DNA of 64,000 bases from positions 310,001 to 374,000 of the forward strand of contig NZ_SGNY01000005.1 in NCBI RefSeq assembly GCF_007002745.1, in the 5' to 3' direction. Origin of the DNA: Martinezella rhizogenes. GTDB taxonomy: Bacteria; Pseudomonadota; Alphaproteobacteria; Rhizobiales; Rhizobiaceae. The notes under the pieces are model-generated. The model was not told the origin of the DNA, did no database searches, and was given only the letters and a program-made list of their open reading frames with translations. Each line of letters begins with the position of its first letter. Position 1 is the stretch's first letter. This document shows positions 63,341-64,000 of the stretch, piece after piece. Position numbers and translations under genes: made by a program.

Positions 63341-63456
63341 GTCGGAATTCCTTCGATTTGCAGATTGACGATTGTCGTGCCCGCTGACGCTAACGCAACT
63401 GCGGAAGAGTAAACATCATACTCAGGCATAGGTTGCCTGCTCGCTCGAGGTCGGAA

Positions 63457-63491
63457 CGAAAAAGGCCGCCTCCTGCGGCGGGGGCGGCCTT
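63457..63491 (-). terminator. rho-independent terminator on the minus strand
   Basis: AAGGCCGCC (63462-63470) and GGCGGCCTT (63483-63491) form a 9-bp stem. Read on the minus strand it runs into TTTTTCG. It points at a transcript coming from the left flank of dps on the minus strand, where no protein gene is visible. Confidence 0.75.
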
Positions 63492-63670
63492 GGCGGATTG
63501 GGAGGGGAGATCCGCGGCTCCGGGGAGGGGACCCGGAGTTCATGGCTTCTGCGAGCCAATCGCCCTGGGGCGGGGCGACAGGCCAAAACTATCCCGGGTC
63601 CGAACCTGCCGAAACTACACTTAGGTATCGGGTGGACTGTACCAGCAGCCGATTTCTCCAGAGCCATCCT
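63457..63670 (-). ncRNA. candidate small RNA upstream of dps
   Basis: A strong minus-strand terminator closes a ~200-base stretch with no supported protein gene. A weak promoter (TTGCGG-17-AAGATA, minus strand) would start it near 63665, and a second hairpin (63518-63524 with 63532-63538, 7 bp) lies inside. The 81-codon ORF over it is Pro/Arg-rich and not protein-like. Structural evidence only. Confidence 0.25.
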
Positions 63671-63751
63671 TCTTTCTATCTTCGGTGCCGATCAGACAGC
63701 CGCAACAGGGGCGCTCAACAACGGGCGGTCGATTGCAAAAGGAGAACGATC

Positions 63752-64000
63752 ATGGACACGACCACAATTGCCAGACACCGCAAGCTTCCACTCGCAACGC
63801 CGACCGACCTCGGCGCTGAAGCGACCCGCGACATCGCCGCTGCTCTCGCCGCGCTTCTGGCGGATGTCTTCACGCTCTACATCAAGACCAAGAATTTCCA
63901 CTGGCATGTTTCCGGTCCGCATTTCCGTGATTATCACACCCTGCTGGACGAACAGGGCGCCCAGATATTTGCGATGACCGACGACATTGCCGAAAGGGCG
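63752..64000 (+). CDS. dps: Dps family DNA-protection protein, 3'-truncated by window
   Basis: 83 residues visible from ATG 63752, with AAAGGAGAA upstream. Family-defining ferroxidase block at residues ~47-70 (KTKNFHWHVSGPHF, then HTLLDEQ) with the His and Asp/Glu ligands that lie between subunits. Dps stores iron with H2O2 and coats DNA under stress. The gene runs out of the window in frame. Confidence 0.92.
   Translation, partial: MDTTTIARHRKLPLATPTDLGAEATRDIAAALAALLADVFTLYIKTKNFHWHVSGPHFRDYHTLLDEQGAQIFAMTDDIAERA

Noticed and set aside
61838..63412. 524-codon plus-strand ORF opposite the FdhF/YdeP gene
   Set aside because: Antisense shadow; the minus-strand protein is a recognisable molybdopterin enzyme.
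1..64000. tRNA, rRNA, CRISPR, IS or prophage features
   Set aside because: No cloverleaf T-loop signature, no spaced direct repeats, no transposase or integrase translation was seen on either strand.

Overview
The window reads as an accessory-rich stretch of an Agrobacterium / Rhizobium-group alphaproteobacterium, most likely a secondary (linear-type) replicon. Coding DNA is high-GC and genes are packed into tight operons with many 4-nt ATGA overlaps. Several products are ones I recognise from Agrobacterium: the 289-aa D-psicose (D-allulose) 3-epimerase, the chromosomal CatB-type chloramphenicol acetyltransferase and an Atu4866-like secreted protein. No rRNA, tRNA, CRISPR array, insertion sequence or phage gene was found.

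Layout. 1-5.3 kb: an AfuABC/FbpABC-type ABC importer with two tandem substrate-binding proteins (the first cut by the window edge), a fused double permease and an ATPase. 5.3-7.2 kb: two small proteins and an orphan tripartite-tricarboxylate-type (TctC/Bug) binding protein. 7.3-11.5 kb: an ABC exporter and an ABC-F ATPase, each preceded by a short upstream ORF, then a small TPR protein. 11.6-20.0 kb: a LacI-type repressor divergent from a D-psicose-type operon (binding protein, ATPase, two permeases, epimerase-family protein, P-loop kinase, D-psicose 3-epimerase). 20.2-24 kb: small unknown proteins, an SDR and a LysR regulator. 24-36.5 kb: an ectoine/5-hydroxyectoine uptake and degradation cluster (ehuBCDA, eutBCDE, enuR, doeD, doeC, doeX); eutA is not present. 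36.6-43 kb: MFS transporter, tautomerase plus LysR, CsbD-type stress protein, membrane proteins and a diguanylate cyclase. 43.2-53.8 kb: a complete nitrous-oxide reductase cluster nosRZDFYLX with a divergent diiron-like protein and an Fnr/NnrR-type box between them. 54.2-56.0 kb: catB, a glutathione S-transferase and an HxlR regulator. 56.1-64 kb: oxalate decarboxylase, a three-protein phosphorelay (histidine kinase, FixJ-like regulator, stand-alone receiver), an FdhF/YdeP-type molybdoprotein and the start of a Dps gene.

How the parts fit. The ectoine genes take ectoine in, hydrolyse and deacetylate it, transaminate diaminobutyrate and oxidise aspartate semialdehyde to aspartate; EnuR and DoeX are the local regulators. 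The psicose operon imports a ketohexose and epimerises it toward fructose. The nos genes encode the last step of denitrification (N2O to N2). The right end looks like a stress module: OxdC turns oxalate into formate and CO2 while consuming a proton, YdeP-type proteins are linked to acid resistance in E. coli, and Dps protects DNA. A 7-bp inverted repeat upstream of the kinase operon recurs with 13 of 16 identities upstream of the oxdC operon, which makes a local regulon plausible. All functional statements rest on reading the translations and motifs; no database search was run.
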